From contig JAMXLK010000032.1 of the NCBI GenBank assembly GCA_024281075.1, positions 1 through 49,130 on the forward strand: DNA of 49,130 nt, in the 5' to 3' direction. The stretch's first letter is position 1, and every line of letters begins with the position of its first letter. The notes below the pieces were generated by a model. That model saw nothing but the letters and a program-made list of their open reading frames with translations, made no database searches and was not told the DNA's origin. The DNA is from Vulcanimicrobiia bacterium (lineage in GTDB: Bacteria; Vulcanimicrobiota; Vulcanimicrobiia; Vulcanimicrobiales; Vulcanimicrobiaceae). Position numbers and translations under genes: made by a program. Positions 49,114-49,130 of this stretch are shown in pieces.

Positions 49114-49130
49114 GGCCTCCGTTTTCTGCG

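Noticed and set aside
1-49130. Search for CRISPR arrays, tRNA/rRNA genes, insertion sequences and prophage
   Set aside because: No regularly spaced repeats, cloverleaf-like or rRNA segments, transposase or phage structural genes were recognised by eye; a dedicated scan could still find a short RNA gene.

Overview
This is a GC-rich, densely packed bacterial chromosome segment. A TonB-dependent receptor and several lipoproteins indicate a diderm envelope, and an aa3-type terminal oxidase with heme A synthesis genes indicates aerobic respiration. I see no rRNA, tRNA, CRISPR array, prophage or transposase. The mix of paralogous 'GIND..G.IVG' lipoproteins, phospholipase C-like phosphoesterases, sortilin/BNR-type proteins, and many start/stop overlaps (ATGA, GTGA) fits an uncultured soil lineage such as Candidatus Eremiobacterota (WPS-2). 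That placement is an inference from gene style only and needs a marker-gene tree.

Layout. 1-6.1 kb: a truncated NTF2-like gene divergent from an HxlR regulator, a single-domain STAS protein, two tandem paralogous lipoproteins and several secreted proteins of unknown function, closed by a clear terminator. 6.1-11.2 kb: a membrane protein and a TonB-dependent receptor with a His-rich N-terminus (possible metal uptake), then a reverse pair (RskA-type anti-sigma C-domain protein and GNAT acetyltransferase) and an unknown gene. 11.2-23.2 kb: a mostly forward run with GH20 beta-hexosaminidase, a permease fused to a PDZ domain, a methyltransferase, a hydantoinase/oxoprolinase A subunit, then (after a reverse APC permease and DUF4870 protein) a four-gene overlapping operon: FAD oxidoreductase, minimal ImmA/IrrE-like HExxH protein, BadF-type amino-sugar kinase and NanE epimerase. 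Together these look like uptake and breakdown of amino sugars or peptidoglycan/chitin fragments.

23.2-27.0 kb: ctaC (with fused cytochrome c), ctaD (A2-type 'YSHP' motif), ctaE and two tiny membrane proteins. 27.0-34.3 kb: mostly reverse genes, including a lipoprotein phosphoesterase, a DUF6582-like protein with a histone-like tail, and an operon ctaA-ctaB-MFS-AidB-like acyl-CoA dehydrogenase-membrane protein; heme A synthesis is therefore split from the oxidase by about 5.5 kb. 34.4-39.4 kb: a tight forward run of lipoprotein, GH130-like enzyme, membrane-anchored protein, release factor 3, lipoprotein and threonine dehydratase-like enzyme. 39.4-44.1 kb: reverse genes (unknown membrane protein, secreted CHRD-like protein, sortilin/BNR protein, YkgJ cysteine-cluster protein). 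44.2-46.6 kb: ROK glucokinase and a second phosphoesterase. 46.7-49.1 kb: a large XRE-NB-ARC-TPR regulator.

Recurring oddities: several genes lack an ATG/GTG/TTG where homology or signal peptides place the N-terminus; a short CCTGAGC...GTCGAAGG repeat occurs at three gene borders and in one case encodes the N-terminus of a lipoprotein; and two convergent gene pairs overlap at their 3' ends by exactly 32 bp.
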